Part shown: in pieces, positions 1-7,539 of the stretch
Layout: each line of letters starts with the position of its first letter
Numbering within the stretch: the stretch's first letter is position 1
NCBI GenBank assembly: GCA_003446015.1
Contig: DMBU01000054.1
Span: forward strand, 62,001-126,000
Source: Bacteroidales bacterium
Lineage (GTDB): Bacteria > Bacteroidota > Bacteroidia > Bacteroidales > UBA12077
DNA: 64,000 nt
Direction: 5' to 3'
Notes under the pieces: model-generated
What the model was told of the DNA's origin: nothing
What the model saw: the letters and a program-made list of their open reading frames with translations, nothing else
Databases searched by the model: none
Program-made: the position numbers and the translations under genes

Positions 1-1
1 A

Positions 2-1354
2 GTTCATAACATGGGAACTTTGTATGAAGAAAATAATAAGTTTAAGGAAGCTCTTGAGTTTTACAATAAGGCTCTAAGCTTGGAAAAGGAAATGAACGAT
101 AAGGAAATGCAGGTATTCTCGTTACAGGGAATTGGAAATGTTTTAATTAAGTCAGGTAATTTTAATGAAGGAATAAAATATTTGGAAAATTCTTATGCCT
201 TAGCAAATTTGATAGGAGACATTAGAAAACAACATGCTCTTTCTTCAGATCTTTATAAGGAATATGAAAAACAAGGTGATTTTAAAAAAGGGTTTGTATT
301 TTTAAAGAGGTATGTGCAAATCGAAGATAGTATTTTTAATTTAGAAGGGAAGAAGCAAATTACAGAACTTGAACAAAAGTACGAAGCAGAAAAAAGAAAT
401 CAGCAAATTGCTTTTCTTGAAAAAGAACAATCAATTCAAAAACTTGAACTTTCAAAAAGAGAAATTGAAGCAAAACAGAAAAGTTTTCAGCGTAATGTTT
501 TAATTATTGCAATCATTGTTGTATTAGTGCTTACATTTTATTTTGCACGCGAAAATAAAAAGAGAAAAAGAATTAATAATTTATTAATAAAGCAAAATAA
601 AAAAATTACTGAGCAAAGAACTGAAATTGTAAATCAAAACAACGAACTAATTGAATCGAATAAAACAAAGGACAGATTGTTCCAGATAATTGCCCATGAT
701 TTGAGGAGTCCTTTGGTTTCAATGGATAGTATAACCCAATTAATACCATACTGGGTTGAAGAGCAGGATTACGAATCGCTAAAGAAATTATCTAAAACAC
801 TGGAATTATCAGTTAAAAATGTACTTTCATTAATTGATAATTTGTTAAACTGGGCCTTGAATCAACAGGGGAACTTTCCATATAAGCCTGAAAATTTAAG
901 ACTAAAAGAGAATATATTAGAAACGATAGAGGTTTATCGACCCATTGCTGAAATAAAAAATATTGATTTAAAATTTATATTTACCAAAGATGTGTTGGTT
1001 TTCGCTGATCGAAATATGTTATTCACTGTTATGAGAAACCTATTGAACAATGCAGTAAAATTTACTCCTGAAAAAGGAGAAATTATTGTTGGAATTGATT
1101 GTAACCAGCAATTTGCAAAAGTTTGGGTTAAGGATTCAGGAATTGGAATACCAAAAGAAAAAAGGGAGATGGTTTTTGAATTGGCAAATGGACAAGGTAA
1201 AGGAACAAAAGGCGAAACAGGAAAGGGATTGGGATTGTTCTTTTGTAAGGAATTTGTTAGCATGAATAATGGAGACATATTTATTGAAAGTGGTATGCAA
1301 AAAGGAACAACAATTACCTTTACATTACCTTTATTTAATGTTGTTGAAAATTAA
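2..1354 (+). CDS. TPR-domain sensor histidine kinase, 5' end missing
   Basis: The reading frame is open from base 2, with V-H-N before the first Met at base 11, so the gene begins upstream of the window. In the visible part (numbered from that Met) TPR-like helices cover residues 1-110, a charged coiled coil 115-160, one membrane segment about 163-179, and then a HisKA/HATPase_c kinase. The H-box is IAHDLRSPL with His229, the N-box NLLNNAVKFTP lies near 343-353, G1 is DSGIGIP near 375 and G2 GKGLGLF near 404. By family, the TPRs sit in the periplasm and signal across the membrane to the kinase. There is no receiver domain and no response-regulator gene beside it, so its partner is unknown. 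It is closely homologous to the kinase at 2036-4093, including the sequence RSPLVS just after the histidine. Confidence 0.9.
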   Translation, partial: VHNMGTLYEENNKFKEALEFYNKALSLEKEMNDKEMQVFSLQGIGNVLIKSGNFNEGIKYLENSYALANLIGDIRKQHALSSDLYKEYEKQGDFKKGFVFLKRYVQIEDSIFNLEGKKQITELEQKYEAEKRNQQIAFLEKEQSIQKLELSKREIEAKQKSFQRNVLIIAIIVVLVLTFYFARENKKRKRINNLLIKQNKKITEQRTEIVNQNNELIESNKTKDRLFQIIAHDLRSPLVSMDSITQLIPYWVEEQDYESLKKLSKTLELSVKNVLSLIDNLLNWALNQQGNFPYKPENLRLKENILETIEVYRPIAEIKNIDLKFIFTKDVLVFADRNMLFTVMRNLLNNAVKFTPEKGEIIVGIDCNQQFAKVWVKDSGIGIPKEKREMVFELANGQGKGTKGETGKGLGLFFCKEFVSMNNGDIFIESGMQKGTTITFTLPLFNVVEN

Positions 1355-1377
1355 TTATTAATTACCTGTGTTTTTTA

Positions 1378-1408
1378 TTGATAAAAAATAGGATTAATAG
1401 TAAATTTG
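1378..1408 (+). promoter_or_regulatory. Bacteroidota-type promoter for proline-rich peptide 1
   Basis: TTG at 1378-1380 is followed after 20 bases by TAAATTTG at 1401-1408. This matches the -33 TTG and -7 TAnnTTTG pattern of the Bacteroidota primary sigma factor, with a usual spacing. It lies between the kinase stop and the small peptide gene that starts 40 bases downstream, so the peptide is probably transcribed on its own. Confidence 0.5.
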
Positions 1409-1448
1409 CTGTGAAAAATCCTGATTATTAACTTTAAAATTAAATGTT

Positions 1449-1568
1449 ATGATTTTAGAAGAATTAGAATTAACTATTGAAGAATTATTTTTAATCAGAG
1501 GGGGATTGTGTCCTGAAGATGATCCACCACCACCACCTCCTCCTCCAGGACCAGGAGAAGATGATTAA
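1449..1568 (+). CDS. 39-aa double-glycine leader, proline-rich peptide
   Basis: A small gene in the gap between two kinases. The product has an N-terminal part MILEELELTIEELFLIRGG, which looks like a Bacteroidota double-glycine leader (acidic amphipathic helix ending in GG), then a 20-residue remainder: LCPEDD, eight consecutive prolines, and GPGEDD. If cut after GG by a C39-type peptidase-transporter, this would release a short acidic polyproline peptide with one Cys. It has its own promoter-like element and is followed 7 bases after the stop by a strong terminator. A second gene at 1849 ends with the same kind of tail, which argues that this is a real gene and not chance. An upstream ATG at 1444 hits a stop after one codon, so ATG 1449 is the start. 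Function is unknown; a secreted signal or antimicrobial peptide is an inference. Confidence 0.7.
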   Translation: MILEELELTIEELFLIRGGLCPEDDPPPPPPPPGPGEDD

Positions 1569-1575
1569 TTAATGT

Positions 1576-1606
1576 AACTGTTTGTTTAAGCAAACAGTTT
1601 TTTTTA
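1576..1606 (+). terminator. Intrinsic terminator after peptide 1
   Basis: A perfect 9-bp stem AACTGTTTG/CAAACAGTT with a 6-base loop is followed directly by a run of T. It has a close copy at 1960-1992. Confidence 0.85.
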
Positions 1607-1618
1607 TTATTAATTCTG

Positions 1619-1626
1619 TATGTTTG
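1619..1626 (+). promoter_or_regulatory. Duplicated -7-like element TATGTTTG, no gene follows directly
   Basis: TATGTTTG fits TAnnTTTG and lies within a block (ATTAATTCTGTATGTTTGT) that recurs after the second terminator, where it precedes kinase 2. Here no kinase follows: the stretch up to peptide 2 (about 1627-1800) holds no open frame I can support. It may be the remnant of a duplicated kinase promoter. Confidence 0.3.
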
Positions 1627-1805
1627 TTAAAATACGATTATCTATTCTACCTGATTAGTAGCCTTTTTTAATTTATCTCGTTAATTTACTGATGTTTAGT
1701 GATTAACAAAGTTTAGATGCCAAAAACGTATTACGGGTTTGTGAAATTATTGAAAACCAGTTTTTTAGACTGAATATTTCAAACAAAATACTAGCTATGT
1801 TCAAT

Positions 1806-1813
1806 TAATTTTG
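1806..1813 (+). promoter_or_regulatory. -7-like element TAATTTTG before peptide 2
   Basis: TAATTTTG matches TAnnTTTG and ends 36 bases before the start codon of peptide 2, much like the arrangement at peptide 1 (41 bases). No clear TTG lies at the expected distance upstream, so this is weaker than the peptide 1 promoter. Confidence 0.35.
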
Positions 1814-1848
1814 TTATTTTTAATTTTATTAACTAAAATTCAAATGGC

Positions 1849-1938
1849 ATGAAATTAACAGATTATTTGATTGTAAACAAAGTTCCAGAAGATCCACCAC
1901 CACCTCCAACACCACCAACACCTGGCGAAGATGATTAA
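1849..1938 (+). CDS. 29-aa acidic proline-rich peptide, relative of the gene at 1449
   Basis: The product starts MKLTDYLIVNK and ends with PEDPPPPPTPPTPGEDD. The tail matches that of the 39-aa peptide (PED(D), proline run, PGEDD), but the N-terminal part is shorter and has no GG motif. The 5' flanks of both genes also align (TTAACT, A-rich stretch, then ATGnnATG), and both are followed by the same terminator type. An out-of-use ATG at 1844 reads straight into TGA. It could be a leaderless sister signal, a truncated copy, or a regulator of the neighbouring kinase; none of these can be decided from sequence. Confidence 0.6.
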   Translation: MKLTDYLIVNKVPEDPPPPPTPPTPGEDD

Positions 1939-1959
1939 TCTTCTTAAAGTTTTTTAGGT

Positions 1960-1992
1960 AACTGTTTGTTAATCCAAGCAGTTATTTTTTTA
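1960..1992 (+). terminator. Intrinsic terminator after peptide 2
   Basis: Stem AACTGTTTG/CAAGCAGTT with a 6-base loop, then a T-rich run. Compared with the copy at 1576 one stem base has changed from A to G, giving a G-T pair that keeps the hairpin. Confidence 0.8.
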
Positions 1993-2004
1993 ATATTAAT
2001 TCAG

Positions 2005-2012
2005 TATGTTTG
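2005..2012 (+). promoter_or_regulatory. -7-like element TATGTTTG before kinase 2
   Basis: TATGTTTG fits TAnnTTTG and ends 24 bases before the GTG start of the kinase, just after the terminator of peptide 2. A good -33 TTG is not visible. Confidence 0.35.
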
Positions 2013-2035
2013 TGGTACATTAAATTGTTTTAGCG

Positions 2036-4093
2036 GTGAGGTTAACTTATTATTTTAGCATTTTAATAATTTTTATTTCATCATATAATGCATTCAGTGT
2101 TAACGATTCAAATGCTATTATTCCTGATAGTCTTTTATTTAGTGTTAACTCCTTACCAAATGATTCATCAAAAGTTATTAAATTAAATGATCTTTCATTT
2201 AAATACATGGGGATTCAGTTAGATACTGCATTCATTTTAGGAAAAAGGGCTTTAGATCTATCAGAAGAATTAAATTTTGAGTATGGAATAGCAAAAAGCC
2301 TATTTCAATTAGGTTTGGTTTTCCGATACCAAAGTAATTATAAAAAAGCTATTGAGTATTCAAGAATATCATACAGTTTATTTGAAAAATTAAATAAACC
2401 TGAAGAAAAAGCAAGAGTTCTCAATTCTTTGGGAAATACATATAAGAGGATTGGAGATTATAAAAATTCAGTTGAAAACTTTTTAATTAGTCTTAAGATT
2501 TTCACAGAGCTTAAAGATTCTGTAAAAATCAGCTTTGTTATGAACAATCTTGGTGTTTTATATCAAGAAATGGGAGAATATGAAAAATCTCTTGATTTTC
2601 ACTTGAGCAATTTGGAATTGAGGCGCAAAATAGGTGCAGATGAGGATTTAATTTTAAAAACGTTAATGAACATAGGTATTGTATACAGAGAATTAAAAAA
2701 TTATAGTAAAGCTATAGATTATTATAATGAAGCCATAAAATTAATTGATCATAATACAAGTAAATATAATCAGACATTGTTACTTCATAATATGGGAACT
2801 ATTTATGAGTTAGCCGGACATTTATTTAGTGCCAAACAGTATTATTTAAAAGCGTTAGATATTGAAGAGGAAATTGGAGAAAGAGACTTATATATCAATA
2901 CATTGCAAGGTATTGGCACTGTGGTGATTCAATCAGGAGATTTTAATACAGGTTTAGATTATTTATTAAAAGCATACAAAGAAGCAAAAGCTCAAGGAAA
3001 TCTTTTAAAGTGGAAAAATACAACAAAAAGTTTAATTTGGGCATATGAAACAAAAGAAGATTATAAAAACAGCTTGTATTACCACAAAATATACCAATCT
3101 GTTAATGACAGTTTAATGGGCCTTGAAAAAATAAAACAGATTACAGAACTTGAACAGAAATACGAAGCCGAAAAAAGAGAACAACAAATTACTTTTTTAG
3201 AAAAAGAACAAGAAATACAAAAACTTAATTTGTCAAAAAAAACCATTGAGGCTAATCAAAAAAGCCTTCAAAGAAATTTATTAATTGTAATTGCTTTATT
3301 AGCTGTTTTTTTCGTTTTGTTTCTTATAAGGAAAAATAAAAAAATTACAAATCAGAGATCCAAAATTATTGATCAAAATGAAAAATTATTAGAGTCAAAT
3401 AAAACAAAAGATAAATTGTTTCAAATAATTGCTCATGATTTAAGAAGTCCGTTAGTATCAATTGATAGTTTAACACAGCTGATCCCTTACTGGGTTGAAA
3501 TACAGGATTATGAATCTTTAAAAAGATTATCTAAGACCATGGAACTTTCGGTTACCAATGTTTTATCATTAATAGACGATCTCCTAAATTGGGCTTTAAG
3601 TCAGCAAGGAAACTTTCCCTATAACCCCGTGAGTTTTAAAATTAATGTAACAATTAAAGATGCAATTAGTTTATACATTCCTATCGCTCAAATAAAAAAT
3701 ATCAAATTACAATTTAATGCATCAAAAGATTCTGTTGTTTATGCAGATAAAAATATGTTTCTGACTGTACTTAGAAACTTGTTAAATAATGCCATAAAAT
3801 TCACCCCTGAAAAGGGCGAAATAGTTATAGGTGTGGATTTCACGAAGCAATTTGCAAAGGTCTGGGTAAAGGATTCGGGAATTGGTATTCCTGAAGAAAA
3901 AAAAGAAAAAATATTTGAGCTTGCAGGAGGAAATACTGTAGGAGTAAGGGGCGAAACAGGGAAGGGATTAGGATTGTTTTTTTGTAAAGAGTTTGTAAAT
4001 ATGAATAATGGAGACATTTTTATTGAAGATGGTACGCAAAAAGGAACAACAATCATATTTACGATACCTCTATATAATTTGAGCGAAAATTAA
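2036..4093 (+). CDS. TPR-domain sensor histidine kinase
   Basis: 685 aa. An N-terminal signal peptide (residues 1-21, MRLTYYFSILIIFISSYNAF) precedes at least six TPR units over about 55-350, a coiled coil 365-412, one membrane segment about 414-431, a second coiled stretch, and a HisKA/HATPase_c kinase. Key sites are His467 in IAHDLRSPL, the N-box NLLNNAIKFTP, G1 DSGIGIP and G2 GKGLGLF. Family knowledge: the periplasmic TPRs sense a ligand or protein and control autophosphorylation. The start is GTG at 2036, chosen because it gives a clean signal peptide. It is a paralogue of the kinase ending at 1354 and is separated from it by two proline-rich peptide genes, which suggests the peptides may be its ligands or outputs. 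No receiver domain or adjacent regulator is present. Confidence 0.93.
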   Translation: MRLTYYFSILIIFISSYNAFSVNDSNAIIPDSLLFSVNSLPNDSSKVIKLNDLSFKYMGIQLDTAFILGKRALDLSEELNFEYGIAKSLFQLGLVFRYQSNYKKAIEYSRISYSLFEKLNKPEEKARVLNSLGNTYKRIGDYKNSVENFLISLKIFTELKDSVKISFVMNNLGVLYQEMGEYEKSLDFHLSNLELRRKIGADEDLILKTLMNIGIVYRELKNYSKAIDYYNEAIKLIDHNTSKYNQTLLLHNMGTIYELAGHLFSAKQYYLKALDIEEEIGERDLYINTLQGIGTVVIQSGDFNTGLDYLLKAYKEAKAQGNLLKWKNTTKSLIWAYETKEDYKNSLYYHKIYQSVNDSLMGLEKIKQITELEQKYEAEKREQQITFLEKEQEIQKLNLSKKTIEANQKSLQRNLLIVIALLAVFFVLFLIRKNKKITNQRSKIIDQNEKLLESNKTKDKLFQIIAHDLRSPLVSIDSLTQLIPYWVEIQDYESLKRLSKTMELSVTNVLSLIDDLLNWALSQQGNFPYNPVSFKINVTIKDAISLYIPIAQIKNIKLQFNASKDSVVYADKNMFLTVLRNLLNNAIKFTPEKGEIVIGVDFTKQFAKVWVKDSGIGIPEEKKEKIFELAGGNTVGVRGETGKGLGLFFCKEFVNMNNGDIFIEDGTQKGTTIIFTIPLYNLSEN

Positions 4094-4179
4094 AATTCTT
4101 TATTTACAATAAATTTTTACATCTTCAAATTCGTACCTTTATAATCAAATTATGTTGTTATATTAATAATCTATTTGTT

Positions 4180-4653
4180 ATGGTTAAGCGTGATAATGCA
4201 ATTAAAGATATTGTAGAACTCAACGATCTTGAGGAAATATTAAGAAAGTGCGAAATATGCAGGGTAGGAATGGTCGATGTTGATACACCCTATGTTTTAG
4301 CTATGAATTTTGGTTATGATGATCAAACCATTTGGTTGCATTGTGCTAAAGAGGGCAAAAAAGTCGATATTCTAAAACGAAACAATAAAGTTTGTTTGGA
4401 GTTCGACGCAGATCATAAATTATTTGCGCGCCACGAGCATGTTGCATGTTCATGGCGATTTGCTTACCGTAGTGTTTTAATTCATGGTCATGCATTATTT
4501 GTTGATGACTATGATGAAAAAATAAAAGGACTCAATATTTTTATGAAAAACTATACCGATAAGGATTTTGAATATTCAAAACCATCTGTTGATAATATTC
4601 TGATTATAAAAATTCCCGTTGAATCAATAACCGGAAGATCTTTTGAATACTAA
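4180..4653 (+). CDS. Pyridoxamine 5'-phosphate oxidase-family flavoprotein (Nim-like)
   Basis: 157 aa, the usual length for small split-barrel FMN proteins related to NimA. The segment around residues 24-77 (CEICRVGMVDVDTPYVLAMN, then IWLHCAKEGKKVDILKRNN and CLEFD) carries the pattern of this family, in which the barrel binds FMN and reduces small molecules. Some relatives reduce nitroimidazoles, but the sequence alone does not show the substrate. The thioesterase gene starts 9 bases after its stop, so the two probably form an operon. Confidence 0.85.
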   Translation: MVKRDNAIKDIVELNDLEEILRKCEICRVGMVDVDTPYVLAMNFGYDDQTIWLHCAKEGKKVDILKRNNKVCLEFDADHKLFARHEHVACSWRFAYRSVLIHGHALFVDDYDEKIKGLNIFMKNYTDKDFEYSKPSVDNILIIKIPVESITGRSFEY

Positions 4654-4662
4654 ATTTTTACA

Positions 4663-5139
4663 ATGAGAAAAATAGTTAATCCATTCACAAAACTTGAAGG
4701 ATACAATTGTTTTGGCTGTTCATTAAAAAATGAACTTGGCTTGCAGATGGAGTTTTTTGAAGATGGAGAATACATCATTAGTAATTGGGAGCCTAAAAAA
4801 CATCTGGCAGGTTATGGAAATGTATTACATGGCGGAATCCAATCTACTATTTTGGATGAAATTGCCAGTTGGCTTGTATATACTAAACTGAAAACAGCTG
4901 GAGTAACTGCTAATTTGAATGTTAAATATAAAAACGCAGTTTATACCGACAAAGGAAAACTAACCGTGCGGGCAAAACTAATTGAACAAGACAGGAAATT
5001 TGCCACTATTCATGCAGAGTTAATTGATAATGAAGGAAAACTGTGTGCTGAAGGATTAATAAAATATTTTATATTTCCTCTGGAGCTTGCAAAACAAAAG
5101 TACCATTATCCCGGACATGAATCTTTTTTTAAACAATAG
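4663..5139 (+). CDS. PaaI-type hotdog-fold thioesterase
   Basis: 158 aa. The N-terminal CFGCS-x-KNELGL motif and the central segment LHGGIQSTILDEIASWL are typical of the 4HBT/PaaI subgroup; HGG and the nearby Asp and Glu form the active-site helix of the hotdog fold. The expected reaction is hydrolysis of an acyl-CoA or acyl-ACP thioester in the cytoplasm. It sits 9 bases after the flavoprotein gene and ends before a terminator at 5167. Confidence 0.85.
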   Translation: MRKIVNPFTKLEGYNCFGCSLKNELGLQMEFFEDGEYIISNWEPKKHLAGYGNVLHGGIQSTILDEIASWLVYTKLKTAGVTANLNVKYKNAVYTDKGKLTVRAKLIEQDRKFATIHAELIDNEGKLCAEGLIKYFIFPLELAKQKYHYPGHESFFKQ

Positions 5140-5166
5140 CTTATATTAAATTGTATAAGGTAAAGT

Positions 5167-5194
5167 AGAGCTTTTAAATAAAGCTCTTTTTTTT
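5167..5194 (+). terminator. Intrinsic terminator
   Basis: Stem AGAGCTTT/AAAGCTCT with a 5-base loop and a run of eight or more T. It ends the flavoprotein-thioesterase pair. Confidence 0.85.
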
Positions 5195-5251
5195 ATCAAT
5201 AAAATAATAAAACTTCGTTGTACATTTGAAAGTTTTAAAATATAGGATTCC

Positions 5252-5839
5252 ATGCACAAAAGTTTGTTGCTGATTTTTCTTTTGCTTATTTCTCTGATAG
5301 GATATTCACAAGATAATATTACCGTAAAATTTTTTGGTTTTAGCTTTCATCCCGATGGCGATGTAAATGCTGATAATATGCCTACAAAGATTGATCGAAA
5401 TGGTGTTGTCGTTGTAAATCTCGGAATGTCATTTGGATATGAAACTTTTGTGTATAAGGACAAACTTTCTTTAAAAGCTATAACAGCTTTTTATTCTGAT
5501 TGTGGAGGTCTTTTTTCCGGACTGGTTCATGTAGGTTTTAGGGGAGTTATTTTGGATCATAAAAGATTCTCGATTAACGGAGGTTTGGGGCCAACATTCA
5601 TTTATCGCCGCAGTTGGTATTCTAAATTCGACGATTATGTAAATTCAGGGTTTTATAATGGAAACGAAACCGACTTTTGGCAATATAAGTTTTTATGGTA
5701 TGGAGGGGAGCTCGAATTTAATTATAGATTAAATAGTGCATTAGATTTCTCAACTACATTTGTTCCAGGTTATCCTAAATTATTAGAGCTTTCTTTTGGC
5801 ATCCGATATCGATTTGAGAAAAAATATCACAAAATTTAA
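5252..5839 (+). CDS. Secreted or outer-membrane protein of unknown function
   Basis: 195 aa with a clear signal peptide (MHKSLLLIFLLLISLIGYSQ). The mature part is rich in alternating aromatic and hydrophobic residues and Gly, ending ELSFGIRYRFEKKYHKI, which looks like a small outer-membrane beta-barrel with a terminal strand. I do not recognise a family. It is convergent with the HAD gene on the other strand and the two overlap by 4 bases. Confidence 0.75.
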   Translation: MHKSLLLIFLLLISLIGYSQDNITVKFFGFSFHPDGDVNADNMPTKIDRNGVVVVNLGMSFGYETFVYKDKLSLKAITAFYSDCGGLFSGLVHVGFRGVILDHKRFSINGGLGPTFIYRRSWYSKFDDYVNSGFYNGNETDFWQYKFLWYGGELEFNYRLNSALDFSTTFVPGYPKLLELSFGIRYRFEKKYHKI

Positions 5840-6669
5840 TGAATATCAAAATTTAAATCAAGAGCATCGGTAAAGCCATTTTCCTGATTACTTTTACATA
5901 AAGGGAATCGGTTTTTTAAGTCTTCTGGAGCGTTTGATACAACATATTTTTTGGCAGTATATTCCAACATATCAATATCGTTATAATCATTTCCTATGCT
6001 AATCGTTTTGGAAGAATCAACGTTTAGCTTTTTACAAAGCCAGTCAACTGCATGTCCTTTTGAAACTGTTACAGGGAAAATTTCCATCCAAATGGAATCT
6101 CCATTTAAAGGAGATGTAGTTCGGATAATTTTTATATCCTTGAATTTAGTACTTATTTCATCGAAAAGATTAATGTCGTTTGGGAAAACAGCCAAAAACT
6201 GACAAGCATGTTCGTACTGTATTTTTGATTTGTCTAACTCTATTGCAAAATCTTTGTAAATTTTTATTCGTTCTTCAAAGTCTGAATTTAAATTTCCCGA
6301 TCGAAAGTAAATAAATTTGTGATTCTCAGGAATCATTGCATGAATCATAAAATCGATTTGGTGATTAATTAATATTTTGGATATTTGTTCTACTTCATTA
6401 TTGGGAAGGAATTGTGAATGGATCAACTTTTTCTTTTTCCAATCGTAAACTCCGGCTCCCGATGAAAAAATAAGGTAATCAATCGGAAAATTTTCTTTTA
6501 AAACCCTGGAAACGGAAAAGAAATTGCGACCTGTTGCAATTACCCTGATAATATTATTTTCACCTAACCAATATAAGGATTTCATATCGGTTAAACTTGC
6601 TTCATGATTGTTATTAAATAATGTTCCATCTAGGTCGGTAATAACCATTTGCCATTCTTGCATACTCAT
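5836..6669 (-). CDS. HAD-superfamily hydrolase, Cof/IIB type
   Basis: 277 aa. Motif I DLDGTLF (nucleophile Asp12, acid Asp14), motif II in IRVIATGRN, the conserved Lys in VSKG near residue 204, and motif IV SIGNDYNDIDML identify a Cof-type (C2 cap) phosphatase. Substrates in this family are sugar phosphates, nucleotides or pyridoxal phosphate; the specific one is not evident. It starts 3 bases after the stop of the upstream gene at 6673-7452, so the two are probably co-transcribed. Confidence 0.88.
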   Translation of the reverse strand: MSMQEWQMVITDLDGTLFNNNHEASLTDMKSLYWLGENNIIRVIATGRNFFSVSRVLKENFPIDYLIFSSGAGVYDWKKKKLIHSQFLPNNEVEQISKILINHQIDFMIHAMIPENHKFIYFRSGNLNSDFEERIKIYKDFAIELDKSKIQYEHACQFLAVFPNDINLFDEISTKFKDIKIIRTTSPLNGDSIWMEIFPVTVSKGHAVDWLCKKLNVDSSKTISIGNDYNDIDMLEYTAKKYVVSNAPEDLKNRFPLCKSNQENGFTDALDLNFDIH

Positions 6670-6672
6670 TAT

Positions 6673-7452
6673 CTAAAAATCTATAGCTTGTGTGTTAAAA
6701 AATGTTTTATAATCATCTCTATACGTCATTTTTGAGTCAAATTTCCACTGCCAAACTTTCGAGAAATTCCCAACTGGTAAATCTACATGAATTAATGGAT
6801 TTACCCCGATTGTCTGATCATCTTTTGTTAATATTTCTTCTTCAATGTCAGTAATCAGGCAAGTTTTCTTTTCAGGCAATATTTTTAAATGTGCAATTTG
6901 AATGTTTTTATCAAATTCCTTCAGTTCCTTGTCTGAGAATATACTTATGTTTTTAAGATAATCAACCAATATAATATGCAACTGACACATAATGTTTAGC
7001 GAAATAACAAAGTCAGTATTTTCGGGTAGATTAAATGAAAAAGGGTGTATTGGAACAAGCAGTTTTTCTTTTTTATTAGGATTTTCATATATATAGTCAA
7101 TCATACCTCCTGTAATATCCGCTTTTAACAAAGTTACATTTGAGTATTTGCTGATTTTTTTTACAACCCGCTTTGGGTGAACAATGTCAATTAAAAGAAC
7201 TTCTAGAAACATTTCCGACAATTCTTGTAAAGGCACATCAAGTAACCAACCACTGCCTAAAATAACTACTTTCCCCTTTTCTTTTGAATTAGCTGACTGA
7301 AGAATGAAATCTTTACTTTCCTGAATATGTTTATTCCAATTTTCTTTTTCGCGCACATAACGATTCATGATACCCAGTTGATCACTGGTGAATTTCATTT
7401 TTCTTAGTTTTTTACTTTCTTTATAATTATAAATGATATCATTAAAACTCAT
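6673..7452 (-). CDS. Rossmann-fold, methyltransferase-like protein of unknown function
   Basis: 259 aa from the Met of MSFNDIIYNYKESKK. The frame stays open upstream to 7545, but that stretch overlaps the divergent peptidase gene and its promoter, so the internal Met is preferred. VVILGSGWLLDVPLQEL followed by VLLIDIVHP looks like a SAM- or nucleotide-binding loop with an acidic residue at the end of strand 2, as in class I methyltransferases. Later motifs (FVISLNIMCQL) would fit a methyltransferase motif IV position but are not diagnostic. It precedes a HAD phosphatase in the same operon. No close family recognised. Confidence 0.65.
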   Translation of the reverse strand: MSFNDIIYNYKESKKLRKMKFTSDQLGIMNRYVREKENWNKHIQESKDFILQSANSKEKGKVVILGSGWLLDVPLQELSEMFLEVLLIDIVHPKRVVKKISKYSNVTLLKADITGGMIDYIYENPNKKEKLLVPIHPFSFNLPENTDFVISLNIMCQLHIILVDYLKNISIFSDKELKEFDKNIQIAHLKILPEKKTCLITDIEEEILTKDDQTIGVNPLIHVDLPVGNFSKVWQWKFDSKMTYRDDYKTFFNTQAIDF

Positions 7453-7484
7453 TGCGTAAAAGCAAATTAAAAAAGGATTTATAA

Positions 7485-7514
7485 TTTGGTGTAATTTATA
7501 AAATATTAATTTTG
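7485..7514 (+). promoter_or_regulatory. Promoter for the M3 peptidase gene
   Basis: TTTG at 7485-7488 and TAATTTTG at 7507-7514 are 18 bases apart, close to the Bacteroidota -33/-7 spacing. The start codon follows 25 bases after the -7 element. Confidence 0.45.
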
Positions 7515-7539
7515 TGACCTTAAAACACAGGAATAAAAA

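Noticed and set aside
934..1278. Long minus-strand frame inside kinase 1, with a twin at 3739-4056 in kinase 2
   Set aside because: Both are shadows of the conserved kinase domain. They resemble each other because the plus-strand genes are homologous.
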